The notes under the pieces were generated by a model. The model ran no database searches. It worked only from the letters and a program-made list of their open reading frames with translations, and was not told the DNA's origin. Made by a program: the position numbers and the translations under genes. A DNA stretch of 64,000 bases from Pipra filicauda (Eukaryota > Chordata > Aves > Passeriformes > Pipridae): contig NW_024104361.1 of the NCBI RefSeq assembly GCF_003945595.2, positions 310,001-374,000 of the forward strand, read 5' to 3'. Each line of letters begins with the position of its first letter. Within the stretch, counting starts at the first letter, position 1. Below are positions 12,801 through 24,128 of the stretch, piece by piece.

Positions 12801-15800
12801 GATTATTTGCTAAGGTTTGTAAATAGCTCAAAATAGCTTGTAAAACTCGATAGTAACAGAAGCTTCTAAAACATGTTATGAGAAGTTACGTCAACTTCGG
12901 TTTCCTTTCCTTCTTTGTCCAGGCGAGTGGGGATGTGTGCCAGGATTGCATTCAGCTGGTCACTGATGTTCAGGAAGCTGTGAAGACAAACTCATCTTTT
13001 GTGAAGTCTTTGGTTGCTCATGCCAAGGAGGAGTGTGACCGTTTGGGACCCGGAATGTCCGATATGGTGAGCTGTCCTTTTTAGTTGGAAAAAAATTGTT
13101 CCTGGATGCAAACACAAAATAGTTTGTTCGGGGCCTTAATCCCCTCTATCGTATTCTCTATTTAATAACACAAAGGGGATTGTGTTCCATGTAGGATACT
13201 CGGTATAATGGTTACATAGTATAACAGTAACACTGAAATTGTAAACTTGATGGTCAGGAAAGGTGAGGGGGGGGTGTGGGACTGGGGAGGAGGAGAAAGA
13301 CGCTCCAGATTGCTTCTAGCCCTTAAGGGCCTTTTTCACCAAAATGATCTGGCAGGGTAATGTGGTCATATCAGTAGGGGGAGGACTTTTTTGCCCTGAG
13401 TGGAAGAGAAAAGGACTCCTCAGATAAGCAATTATTTGTGAAGTGGTTGTGTAACCTGAAATACTGTCTTGTATTTGGGACAAGCTCTGAAAGACAGCAG
13501 AGTAGTTATTAAGTAGAGCAGGTAAATTAATGCCTTGAGATGTATTAGAAAATTATAGATGAACTCTACAGCACAAGTGGTTTGATAGTCACAAGACTTT
13601 CTTTTCCCCCTTCCTGCAGTGCAAGACCTATATCTCTGAATATTCTGACTTGGCTATCCAGATGATGATGCACATGGTAAGATCAGCAGAATATAGTACT
13701 TGCTCTCAGTTAATTTTTCTGATTTGTGTAGCTAACTTCTTTGGAAACAGGGATCATGTACTGCAGTAAAGCTCTGGGGGAGAGCCCTGTAAGTCTGGGT
13801 GTTGATGCTTTGAACTTGGCATTTAATTGGATACTGATTTCAGTTTCAGAATGCTTTCTTTAGCACTTCCTTTCGATTCACAAGGAATTCACTTCTGTGG
13901 TGCAAAAGGCACTCGAATCATTTGAAATGTGGAAGATACATTACTCATGTTCCTTTATACTCTTTTTATCTCAGTCCCGTACTTACACCACTTCCCCCCT
14001 CCCCACCAATATTAGAGTATATTAGAGTTGTCTGTCACGGTGTTGCAAAATTAGTTCAAGTGTTGCTTCTTCCTGAAGCAAGACTAAACGTCCTTCTCCT
14101 GGAGCTGCTATCTGGAGGCCCCTGCTCTCTGGGCTCTTGATAGGACTCATGGAAAGGGAGTAGTACTGCACCAGCTCTGGTCTTCTGCAGCAACATACAT
14201 TTCCCTCTGACCACCTCCATAGCACCTCTTTGTATGTGCTATGATCTCACAACCTTAAAAACAAACAAAAAAGCCTTTCCTAGGGGATGCAGTCCCTAGA
14301 TGCCACAAGTAACATAACAAACTATAGGTGAATTTCTGAGTAGAATATGTGGCTGACTTGAACCTGAATTTGGCAACACAGTGGCCTTTTTTTGTTTCCA
14401 CTTGCTAAAGGCTACTTAGAAGCTCATCCTGTTTCTTAAGCACTTGTTGGGGGGGAAGTCAATCTTTGTTCTAGCAACTCTTGGTTTCTCATTTTGAGCA
14501 TTGCAATGCAGTGTGTTGTTAGTACCTGAAATTGGATTATGACCACACCTTGCACCCATCCGAGTGTTGTCCAGACTCTTTGGAGGTAGTCTTTTGCCCA
14601 GGATGCCTTAATAACTGCAAATGAGTAATGCTGGTCAGCACTGTGCAATTAAATGCGAGTTATCAGTGCTAAGGATCTTTGGGGTGGGGACTGTGTCATA
14701 TGCCATTATCTTCATGGAAAGAATATATGCAGTTCCAAGTGCTTGACGTGTTTTCTCTCTTAACTGTTATCTTTAATTTCTCCTTTCTTCCTCTGTCTCC
14801 AATCTCCCCTGTCAACAGAAGGATCAGGTATGTGAGCACCTTGCCTGTGATGATAGCCTGCTTGTAGTTCACCTTTTGCTGTTAAAGGGCTTGTAGTTCA
14901 CTTTTTGCTCTATTAGCTGTGTACATGGTGTGACTGTACTCAGTGTTGACAGATACAAGGGATATTTATGTCATTAAAACAGAGAAAGACTCTAGGCCTC
15001 TTCCAGTGCATCAGTCCTACTTCCAGCTCCAGATACCAGCTTGTGCTATGAAGATTTCAGCTTGATTACGCTTTGGCCAGTAGAGCAGGAAATGTGATCC
15101 CTCTCCTAGAAGAAGGACAGATGCGGACAAAGCAGTGCCAGTGGCTCCTGTCAGCTGCTGGCTTAAAGTCTGGGCTCAAAGGGGGTTGAGCGGAGCTGTC
15201 CTGGGGTCTCTTCTTGGTTAACCTTTAAATCTAGGACAACGCTATAGATGTCTAAAGTACATGAACTGAAAAGATGTGGGAGGCCCTTAGTCTCCTGCTT
15301 CCTAGAGCAATTTGGGCTTTTAATTCACCCAGACCTGTGAGACCTTGTGTCTGTCATCTCTCAGTGAGAGAACGTGTGTATGTGGGTGTTGCTGTAACAT
15401 TAATATCTAGAATTGCTTCTTACAATGCATGAACCAAAGGGCTTGACTTAAAGGTGCTGCCTGGAGCAGTCTGAAGCAGCACAGTGTCTTTGAGATGCTG
15501 CTTTTGCCTGTGCATGAGGTTGTGGCATGTGATGTATTAACTCTGGCATAAGCCTCTTCTGTAGGAAGCTTGTGACAGGGTGGGATACGGTCTTCTAATT
15601 ACCTGTAGGACCAAGGGTCTCTTTTTTTAGCTTAAGTAGACTTCAGGTGGGGAAATTGAAGTTTTGTGTCTTGCTCTGTACAGCTTTTGTCACTTTGGGT
15701 ATCATGTGGCCTCCTTAGTGCAGTTTGCCTCATGTCCAGCATTTATTTTTGCATTTAGTAGTGTATGCTTCCAAAACCTTTGAGAAAGACTTGGAAAGCC

Positions 15801-18800
15801 TTTTTAAAGACTTTGTTTCTGTTTGCTGTTCTCTTACTGTGAAAAGAACACTGGAAATACAGTTATTGCAGTAAAAATGGTTAGGCTAAGGTTTTTAACA
15901 AGCTTAACTTTTGTTTCTTGTAGGCTGTGTTCAGTAATGCGAGAAACTGTTTCTGTTTGCAGAACATGATGTTACTGGCAGCTTTAAAGAAGGTAGTTTG
16001 TGGATGAGGAAAGAAGTCCTTTTTTCTAGGCATTTCTTTCAGCTTTTGGGTGAACTCTGAAGTCAGGATAATTGGCCTCTTTGTGATTACTTAAAGCTGG
16101 GGAGCAGCTTTGTGGATGCAGGTCTAAAGTGACGCTGGTGGCCTGTTTTGGTGTTGGTAGCTCTTAAGTCAACTCCTTTTGAAGGGCTTGCATAGTGTGG
16201 CTGATGGTAAATGGGGTTTTTAAGTGGGGTTTTTAACCTCTTCCTCTTTAAAAGGAACTACTAAATTTCACCTGTTAGCTGTCCTGCCTGTAACCGTATC
16301 AAATGCTTTGGCAATACTTGGAGTAGAAGTAGTCGTGAAACTTCTGGTTGTGTTGGAGCCTTTTAAACCTTTGTTCTCTGTTCCTGCTCACAGGCTCTGT
16401 AGAAAGGGCAGAGCCTTCTAGACTTTAAAAAAATCGCTTATGCATCTTTTTCCAGCAACCAAAGGACATTTGTGCCATGGTTGGGTTCTGTGCTTCTGTG
16501 AAGTCTGTCCCCCTTCAGCCTCTGGTGCCAGCTCAAGTGGTTCATGAGGTGAAAATGGAAACTGTGGAGGTAAAATTGACTTTTTGTACTTATCAGCTTT
16601 GCTTTCCTTTTTGCTTTAGTGTAACAAACTGACAGAAAAATATGAGCTTTTATGCACAGAATAATCCAAGTCTCTCTGCATATAAATTCCTGGCCTCCTC
16701 TTGTTTCTGATGGTGATTTGTGAAGTAGGAGAACCGTTTTATTTGTTAGAACAGCAGAACCTACACTGAACAGCAGAGCCTACACTGAACCAATGCTTCA
16801 GGATTGAAATGGGAGCTCTTGTTCCAGCAGTTCTGAACGACACCTCAAATGTGAATTGCTCAATTTGAGTTTTGCTTTATCTTTGAAGTTATGCTTCGAT
16901 CCCTTTTAATAATGGGGCAGCACTCTGCTTGTGCAGGTGAGAGATCAGAGTCAGAATGCTGAAGTTCTGAGTTTGAAGGAGTGCCTTGGCTTCTCCAAAG
17001 GTTTCCTTTGCAATCAGGAGGGTGCTCTCAATTCTAGGAAATTTTGTCCTCAGTTAATGTGTTTTAAAAACCACTATATATTTCCATTGACTTCTGTCTC
17101 TGTAGAATTGCTTTTTTCTTTGTGTCTGCTAAATTCAACTCCCCTCCTTAATACAGCCTGGGGATTGTAGTCTTAATTAGTCATACAAAGTGCCTGTTCA
17201 TTCAGAAGGGCTTTTTACTGAGACCTTTGATGTTGGGCTTGAGTTCTGTGTGACCTTTTGAGTACAGCTCTAGGTAAAGGAGTGTGCTGCACGTGAATGC
17301 TATTAAACTGATCTTTTAGGAATTGTCCCTGTCAGGTGTGGTCCAGTGCTGATTTATTGTTTGTGTGTTTCTTCTGTGTACTCAGAAGGCCTCGGTTCAA
17401 GAGAAGGCCTCAGTTCAAGAGAAAACTTTTTCCTTGTGTGAAATATGTGAGACCATGGTGAAAGAAGTGACTGGCCTCTTGGAGAGCAACAAGACAGAGG
17501 TGTGTAAGTGGTGGGCATGGTACCTCTTCCTAGGCTTTGGCTGAAAGGGGGCTGTGTTGGAGGGGGAAGGGAAGTTAATTTTATTGCCTATCTTCATGAC
17601 AGCAGAACTTCTGGGTGGGACAGAAAAGACAGGCTTATGAAATTTCTGTCCCTGATTTGCCACTCGCCCTCCTTTGTGCTTCAGGAGGAGATTGTGCATG
17701 AAATGGAAGTGGTCTGCCGCCTGTTCCCAGGAAGTGTCAAAGACCAGTGCAAGGACTTCATAGAGGTCTATGGCCAGGCTGTCATTGACATGCTCTTGGA
17801 GGCAACGAATCCCGAAGCTGTTTGTGTTATGCTGAAATGCTGTGCAGCCAACAAGCTTCCACAGCAGCCAGGTGGGTAGTGAGGAGTCTGGTGTTCAAAA
17901 GGAGGCGGTTCACCTGGGATGAGATCTCTTTTGAGGACGCTTTGCTGATGGCTGCCTCCTTCTGCTTGGAGGAGAAGTACCTAAGCGCTGATGTTTGGTT
18001 TGTGTTTTTATTTTCCTTCTCAGTTGTAGTGAAACCTGCAGGTGGCTTCTGTGATATCTGCAAGATGGTGGTGGCTTATGCAGACAAAGAGCTAGAGAAG
18101 AATGCCACGACAGCTGAAATCGAAGCTTTACTGGAAAAAGTGTGTCACTTCCTGCCAGAGTCTGTCAGTGATCAGGTAAGGAGTTTGGGCAGGAGGCTGA
18201 CTAAAAAGCAGTGGTCTTGTTGAGGGTTGGGAACTGTCCTTGTTGATTTGTTGTGTTTACATGGGTCCTACAGTGACAGTTATGCTTAACCTCATTTGTT
18301 TCACCTGATATTTTGTCTACATGCTAATTTTAGGTCCATCTCTCAAGTGTCTCTACTTCTGCTGTAAATGACCAGGTACTCATAATAGAGGTCTCTGTGT
18401 TTGGCCAAATGCCTTGTCCATGGCTGGAGACAAACTGTCCTCAGGTGCAGCTGGGACTGGCTTCTGTCCAGCAACCTGATCCTTCCCAGGTTTTTCCCCT
18501 TTGTTAGCACAACAGCTTCTAATGTGCAGCAGAACAAAAAAAGAGGGAACAGGCTTGATCTGAGCCAGTGGAATGACCTCACAAGGCCTTGCTGTGTGGC
18601 AGCCTGCCTTCCAGTCAGGACAAGGCAGATGGAGGTGAACAGAAGGGTGAAACATGGAGTCTTGGAACAGTTTGGGTTGGAAGGGACCTTAAAGACTCTC
18701 TAGTTCTAACCTCCTCCCATGGGCAGGGGCATATTGCAGAGCATTTGGAAAAACTAGAGAGCAGTATCTCTTGCTGGTTTTTACAATAGTCTTCTCAGCT

Positions 18801-21107
18801 AGAAGCTGGGAGAAGTTTGGGGTGCAGAGGGTTTTCTCACTTCCCATCCTTGGGAATTGGCAGTCCTTTGAATAGATGGAGGCTTTTAAAGACCTGAATT
18901 GATTGACTGGATTGTTGTACTAATTTGCAGTCAGGAAAGGTTTGCCTGGAAATCCTCTGAGAACAGTGGGTGGGAACAGCTGAAGGTTTTATTTTTCCTT
19001 CAACACTGATCCTGTTCAGGGGATTAATGGAGTAATTGGAAGTAGGCTGGCTTAATTCCATTGAGACACCTGTGGGACCACCACTATCAAGATTTACCTG
19101 GAAATCTTATTAGGTGGCTGCTGAGTGCCAGCAAGTGGCAACTGCTTGTAATTTTACCAGCAATAGAATATACAGACTTAAAGCAGAGCTGTGGAACAGC
19201 TCTTCCTGCTGCGAGGCTGTTTAATAGCTGTGCCTGATTTATTAATGGTGCCGTTAGTCTCTGCTGAGAGCAGCATCTTCCTGAGCTCTGGAGACGGCCT
19301 CTCCACTAGAGGGAGAGAGACTGTTCCTGATGGGAAGTGCTCCTGCTGCTGCCTGATCTGAAAGGAATAGGAACTCCTTGGGTGAAAGTGCTTGGGAGTT
19401 GTTGCTGCTTTGCTGCTGTCCTGATCAGGATGTTTGTCTCCAGCTGGTTCCCTGTGCTTTCCTCTTGGGACAGCGGTGATCTCCACGATGAGAGACTAAG
19501 CTTTGCAGTCAAAGCTTCTCCTGCTTGGTTCTTTTCCCAAAGTCTGTCCTGTTTGGTTCCTTTTGACCTTTCCTTTCTCTCCTCATAACCTGTCTGCAGA
19601 CAGCTGCGGGCAGGTATGAGCTGGTAGAAACCTGTGTGGTGAGTGCCATGCTGAGTCCTTTTCCATCTGCAGAGCTCAGGCCTCTGCTTTATCCCTTTGG
19701 AGTGTGCTGTTGAGGTGTTTGGGGTAGCTGCCTGCTGCAGACCACATATTCCTCTTCTTTCGGAGGCTCTAACAGGAGACTCTCTCAACCTGTGCTTTGT
19801 TACAGTGCGTTCAGTTTGTGGAACAGTATGAACCTGTGGTTGTGCAACTCCTGGCAGAGGTGATGGATCCCACTTTTGTTTGCACTGTGAGTATTGCCTT
19901 TGATTTGGTTGAGTGCAGGCTCTAATACAGTCCTGTGTGCCTTCCAGTGCCCAGCACATGGAAACTCTGCTGGAATAAGAATCAGCACACTGAATGCTTG
20001 GAGCAAATGTGGTTGTGCAAGGCCTGGGGCTCAATGGACAGCTGAGTGCCAGCCCAGTGCAGGGAATGACAAAAGGAAATATCTGCCACTGATATTCACT
20101 GCTGAGCTTCAGTGACAGGGTGTGGTGTGCCCTGAATGTGGTGGGAGGTTAAGTGGCACTTCTTGAGAAAAGTCCCTCTCTGTTTTTCGAAACTTGATAT
20201 GAAAAAGGAGTTGTGGTAACTTAATTCTTCCCTGTGTCAGATCCCAGCTTCATTGCTGCTCGTTCAGCTGCTGCTGTGACCTCCGTGAGAGCTCCTGCAG
20301 CCACCTCAGGGGAGCTTCCACACTCTCTCAGGTGTAAGGATGGCCTTGAGATCTCAGGGTGTAATTAGAAAGGTGGTGACTCTCTCTTGCTGTTCTTTTC
20401 ACAGAAACTCGGAGTCTGTGAATCAGCTAAACAGCCTCTCCTGGGGGACGATGCTTGTGTCTGGGGTCCAGGTTACTGGTGTAAGAACATGGACACTGCT
20501 GCTCAGTGCAATGTACGTAAAGCAGGGCTCTGCCTCGAGCTTCCTGTTGATCTTTGATAGCTCCTTAATGGCCACTTTCAGGTTCCACCACACTTGGAAG
20601 TGGGTATATTTCAGTTTAAAAAAGCAGTAGGGTGCTGGCTTGATTAGAGGGTCTTTCATAGGCTTCAGCTTTCTCAAAGCTAACTTTCCTCTACATTTTG
20701 TTCCTATCCCCACCTGCCTACTGGTATTTCAGAATTTATAGTAAAGTACAGTGTCAGTTTTATATGTAGTCAGTGGTCCTGCAGCAAACAGACCATGTCT
20801 CATGATCTCTCATCAAGCTCTAAAAATTGGCTTCCAGCATTGCTTTCTCTGCCAGGCTTTAGTGGCTAAGGGTCATCAGCCTTCTTTCCTGAAGCTTCTG
20901 GGTGGGGACAAGGATATTATTTATTCTAGTCCGTTTCAAAATCACTTATTTTAAGAAAAGCAAATTTGCTCCTGAGATCTTGGCTCAGAATCAGGTGTTG
21001 AATTGTGTAGATGCACGCTGGTTTGCAAACAGGCTCTTTTCCACTAATATCAACTCTTGCTTTCCCTTTAGGCTGTTGATCACTGCAAACGCCATGTGTG
21101 GAACTAG
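9900..21107 (+). CDS. PSAP: Prosaposin, exons 2-15 (5' partial)
   Basis: Encodes the precursor of saposins A-D, small lysosomal proteins that present sphingolipids to hydrolases; the precursor is also secreted. Exons: 9900-10033, 11019-11093, 11782-11907, 12167-12361, 12923-13066, 13620-13676, 14819-14827, 16456-16569, 17386-17499, 17685-17871, 18024-18175, 19806-19886, 20405-20512, 21072-21107. They total 1,532 nt: 2 nt completing a codon begun in exon 1, then 509 codons and a stop. Exon 2 carries the N-terminal SAPA domain (four Cys). Four six-cysteine saposin domains follow, each with one N-glycosylation sequon (NGT, NSS, NKT, NAT). The C-terminal SAPA domain ends HCKRHVWN. All introns have GT-AG ends and matching phases. 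Exon 1 (signal peptide) is not in the window. The mini-exon and a six-residue duplication in the saposin B-C linker are listed separately. Confidence 0.97.
11019..12361 (+). CDS. PSAP: PSAP exons 3-5: saposin A and A-B linker
   Basis: Exons 11019-11093, 11782-11907 and 12167-12361. The saposin A cysteines come in the family order: two in exon 3 (IPCDLCKEL), two in exon 4 (KTCEF, SECKE) and two in exon 5 ([10 protein letters not shown]). The sequon is KDNGTE at the end of exon 3. Exon 5 also encodes the linker with the conserved [13 protein letters not shown] stretch, which recurs almost unchanged in the downstream paralog. Confidence 0.95.
12923..16569 (+). CDS. PSAP: PSAP exons 6-9: saposin B with microexon
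   Basis: Exons 12923-13066, 13620-13676, 14819-14827 and 16456-16569 encode saposin B, the activator for sulfatide and related lipids. Cysteines are at DVCQDC, EECDR, the start of exon 7 (CKTY) and [10 protein letters not shown] sequon (TNSSF) is present. Exon 8 is only 9 bp (Lys-Asp-Gln). Exons 7 and 9 join in frame whether or not it is included. Confidence 0.95.
14819..14827 (+). CDS. PSAP: PSAP exon 8, 9-bp microexon (Lys-Asp-Gln)
   Basis: Nine bases between an AACAG acceptor and a GTATGT donor, deep between introns of 1,142 and 1,628 bp. The first three bases form a second AG, so the acceptor reads CAGAAG, a NAGNAG pattern. Use of the distal AG would leave six bases (Asp-Gln). Human PSAP is known to have a 9-bp exon 8 that is included whole, as six bases, or skipped, altering saposin B. 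The sequence here permits all three forms. Confidence 0.9.
17386..17871 (+). CDS. PSAP: PSAP exons 10-11: saposin C
   Basis: Exons 17386-17499 and 17685-17871 encode saposin C, the activator of glucocerebrosidase. Cysteines occur at LCEIC, VVCRL, DQCKD and AVCVMLKCC. The [10 protein letters not shown] segment covers the sequon and the region matching the neurotrophic prosaptide of mammals. Exon 10 begins with two nearly identical 18-bp units coding KASVQE twice. Exon 11 ends in phase 1. Confidence 0.95.
18024..19886 (+). CDS. PSAP: PSAP exons 12-13: saposin D
   Basis: Exons 18024-18175 and 19806-19886 encode saposin D, linked to ceramide breakdown. The cysteines are GFCDIC, KVCHF, the start of exon 13 (CVQF) and TFVC; the sixth is in exon 14 (KLGVC). 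The sequon is KNATT. The intron between them (1,630 bp) holds a CR1 fragment. Confidence 0.94.
18651..18738 (-). mobile_element. CR1 fragment in PSAP intron 12
   Basis: Contains TTTGGGTTGGAAGGGACCTT and the following AACC...CCATGGGCAGGG pattern, the reverse complement of a CR1 3' end. It is short and diverged. Confidence 0.75.
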
Positions 21108-23780
21108 AAGAAGAATTTCCAGTTCTGAAAGTTTGCCATGGCTCTTAAAACATGTGGGCCGAGGTTGGCGGAGAGCTGTATCTCACCTGTCCCTCCTCTC
21201 TGCCTCGTTAACAATTTGACCTACAAGTTCCTTTATTGTAACTCTTCTGTAGCAGTGCTGCTGTTGAAGAATCAGATCTTCATCATTGACTTAACAAAGA
21301 TATTTCTGATTGTACAGTTTAACTCGTTATGCTCCTAAAAATAGTCAGTGTGTTGTAGATTTTTTTTTTTTTTAATTGGTAGGCTGAAGTGTTTTTTAGG
21401 TGCTGGGAAGAATGACAGATAAGATGAAATGAGACAAGGCTCTTATCTTTTAATTTAAAAAAAGGACAAGGTAGCGACTAATCTTTCAAGTGTCTTTCTG
21501 TAGGGGAGCATTGGGAAGATTTTACATGCTTTGTATTTTTAACATCTGGCTGGAATGTTAATTTTCTGTGTATGGGAACTCTTAAGGGATAATGTTGAAT
21601 CCGGGAATCCCTTCGGCTGGAATTTTCAAAGCTCTACAGATGCAGAGGAGGGGGCTTGGTGTGCCCAGCCACCTTTGAAAGTCACTGGTAACCTAAAGAG
21701 GTGCATTTTGAGTGATCACGCTTTTGCGTTGGAGCGACCACGCTTGTGGCTCACGGTGTTGTCATAGCTGAGGAAAACCCTCCCTCAACCTTTGATCGCA
21801 TCCTTTTGATTTCCTTGGGCTCCTGGGTCTAAGCATGGGTGTTCTGCTGCCAAGCCCTATTCAGTGGGATGTCAGTCTTTTGAAGCATGCAGACGTACTT
21901 AAGGAATGACTCCCTTTTTTTCGTATCCTAGTTGCTCAATTCTGCTTAGTCTTGCAGCTTCCCACATGCAGCCAGGCTGGGTGCCGAGGAGTTGAGAGAT
22001 GGAGGAGGAACAAGTCAGCAGGAGCTGTGCACATGTCAAAGGGAGTTCAGCATCGAGGGTGGGACGTGTGGAAAAATGGGGCTTGTTGTAAACTGCCCAT
22101 TTGTTCCTTGATCTGCTTTTTCTCTCATAGCGTATTTCAGTCATCTAAAACTTCAGAGGTGGTGTGAGGCTCGGGGCCAGTTTCCCCTGCTGCCACCCGT
22201 TCTCACTGACCCCCTCCTGAGGAAGTGCAAGCAAGTAGAGATGGCAAATGGTAGGAACACTGTAGTAGGTATTAGAAGCTCTGCTGGCACACCTCACAGC
22301 CTGCCTTTCACACCTCTCTAAAATGACACTGAAATGCCTGAAATCCCCAAAAAAGCCCTTCAAGGCAGGCTGCTTCCCTGGGAACATGTCAGGCCCTTGG
22401 GAGTGAGAATCTTGTATTGCTTGAGATGGACCTTGGATTTGGTGTGTAATTCTGATCAAGTTAATCCCCAAAACACTGGATCAAAACCCCCAAAACAGAG
22501 GCACCAAAGTAGCTCTGAGGAGACCTTTGGGAAGGAGCAGCTGGGCAGATGTGGAGCTTTGAAAATTCCAATCCTGTTCAGAAAGATGCTGCTAACTCCT
22601 GCTGTTTCTGTGGTGTCTGGGATGAGCAGGAGCTCCAGTAACAAAGCTGTAGCAGCAAGCAGACTGTTTTTCATTGGAAAACCACTGGAGTGCAGGTTTT
22701 TAGTTACTCTGTACATACTAAATGCCTGGGCACTGCTGACAGATGGCAACAGAGGTTCGTCTCTTCTGTTTGCTGAATGCTTCAAAAGAAAAGAAAATGC
22801 TTCAAAAGAAAATAAAAAGGAAAATTTCCCCTAAAGATATAAAATACCTACAGCTTTCTGTCTTGGCAGGCTTGTGCAGTGTTCTGGTGGTGTATCCCAG
22901 TTGGGGTAGATACAGCAGATAGGGAATGGGCTCTTCCTTTGGCATCACTGCCCTGGAGGGATGGGTTGTGTTACACCTCGGTGTGGTAGGATGGTATTTG
23001 GTGTTTTAAACGGGACAGTGTTCTCTTAACGTGGATCTAATGGGTGGGAGGTGGGGCTGCATTGGCAGCTGGACAGGCTAGGAAGGTTTTATTTTTCTGG
23101 GGTTTTTTAGCAGTGGAGGATCCATGCTGGCGAGCTGCGGGGCGAGGTGAGCTGGGGAAATCCTGTGCTGCCATTGGGAGTCCCTGTAGTTTTCTCCCTT
23201 CCTGTGTGCGGCACCTGACCCGCTTGAGTCGTGCTGGGGGAACGTGCAGTTGCTTTCTGAAAAAACAAAACACATTGTCTTGATTTTATTATTTTTTTTT
23301 TTTTGCACAAAAGCTTCCCTAATGAACAATAAAAACTTCTGTAAACTGGTAAGACTGTGTGCTTCAATTCCTCATGTGCTGGTTGCCAAAGGATCTTGTT
23401 TAGCTTCCCCTTGGCTGCAGAGCCAAGAGAGAAGGCACATCGCAAGGTGTCAGTGGGAATCTGGGCCTGAATGGTTCAGGTTCCCATTAAGATGCCGTTG
23501 CCTTGCAGGCTGCGTGTCCTATCAAGCCTCTCTGTTCTGCTGAGCGTGGTGGGAGGTGGAAGAGGCTTGCCTGGGATTGCTGCTGCTCTTCCGTGGACAA
23601 ACACAACGCCTGGTGTGAGGAAACAGCCCTGTGTCGCAATCCCTGCCTTGTGCAGGATGAGGAACTCGCTTGATACCGGCCTTCCCTGCTGACTTGCACT
23701 TACTGGGGCTTCCCTTTTGTCCTCCTCCCTTGCTTTGTTAGAAGTAAAATAAATGCCTTTTAAATACAGGGAACATGGTG
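21108..23780 (+). other. PSAP: PSAP 3'UTR, with two poly(A) signal candidates
   Basis: Downstream of the stop codon, no other gene is recognisable. AATAAA occurs at 23,328-23,333 and again at 23,748-23,753, giving 3'UTRs of about 2.2 or 2.65 kb. Between lie a T run (21,361-21,373) and a short A-rich tandem repeat near 22,780-22,818. Which site is used cannot be told from sequence. Confidence 0.6.
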
Positions 23781-24067
23781 GTGTCCCGTGGCTCCAGGAT
23801 GGTTTTCCCTGTCCATGCCTACCCTCTGCAGCCCAGGCTAGTGTTGAGCAGCAGGTTCTGGGCTCTTGACCTCCCGGGAATACCTCTGGTCCCTCCCTCT
23901 CTTTGCAGCCTGGTGATGATTTTATAATCAAGGTGTAAGGCAAGGGGTGTGGTAATTGCCCTGCGTAGGTGTGGATTCTCACTGCTTCTCCCAACCCCTC
24001 CAAGATTCCTCAGTCTGGGAGCAGCATAGGAGAGGAACCAGCCACTGAGGACTATCTTAGGAACGGC

Positions 24068-24128
24068 ATGGAGAGCAAATGGAGTGGCTGGGTGCTGATC
24101 GTTTCTGTGTGCCTGGGCTCCTACCAAG
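24068..24128 (+). CDS. Paralog exon 1: signal peptide (predicted)
   Basis: ATG in a good context (GGCATGG), then a charged head and a hydrophobic core [10 protein letters not shown]. The exon ends CAAG|GTAAGG in phase 1. Joined to exon 2 (CC GGG GCC), it creates an Ala codon at a plausible cleavage site, and the phase equals that of PSAP intron 1. An in-frame ATG at 23,969 would add 33 residues without a signal sequence, so 24,068 is preferred. It lies only about 315 bp past the distal PSAP poly(A) signal. Confidence 0.75.

Noticed and set aside
16750..16787. 19-bp tandem repeat in PSAP intron 9
   Set aside because: Two imperfect copies away from splice sites; no evident role.
19306..20034. 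242-codon minus-strand ORF
   Set aside because: Runs antisense across PSAP exon 13 and its introns, low complexity in places, no domain.
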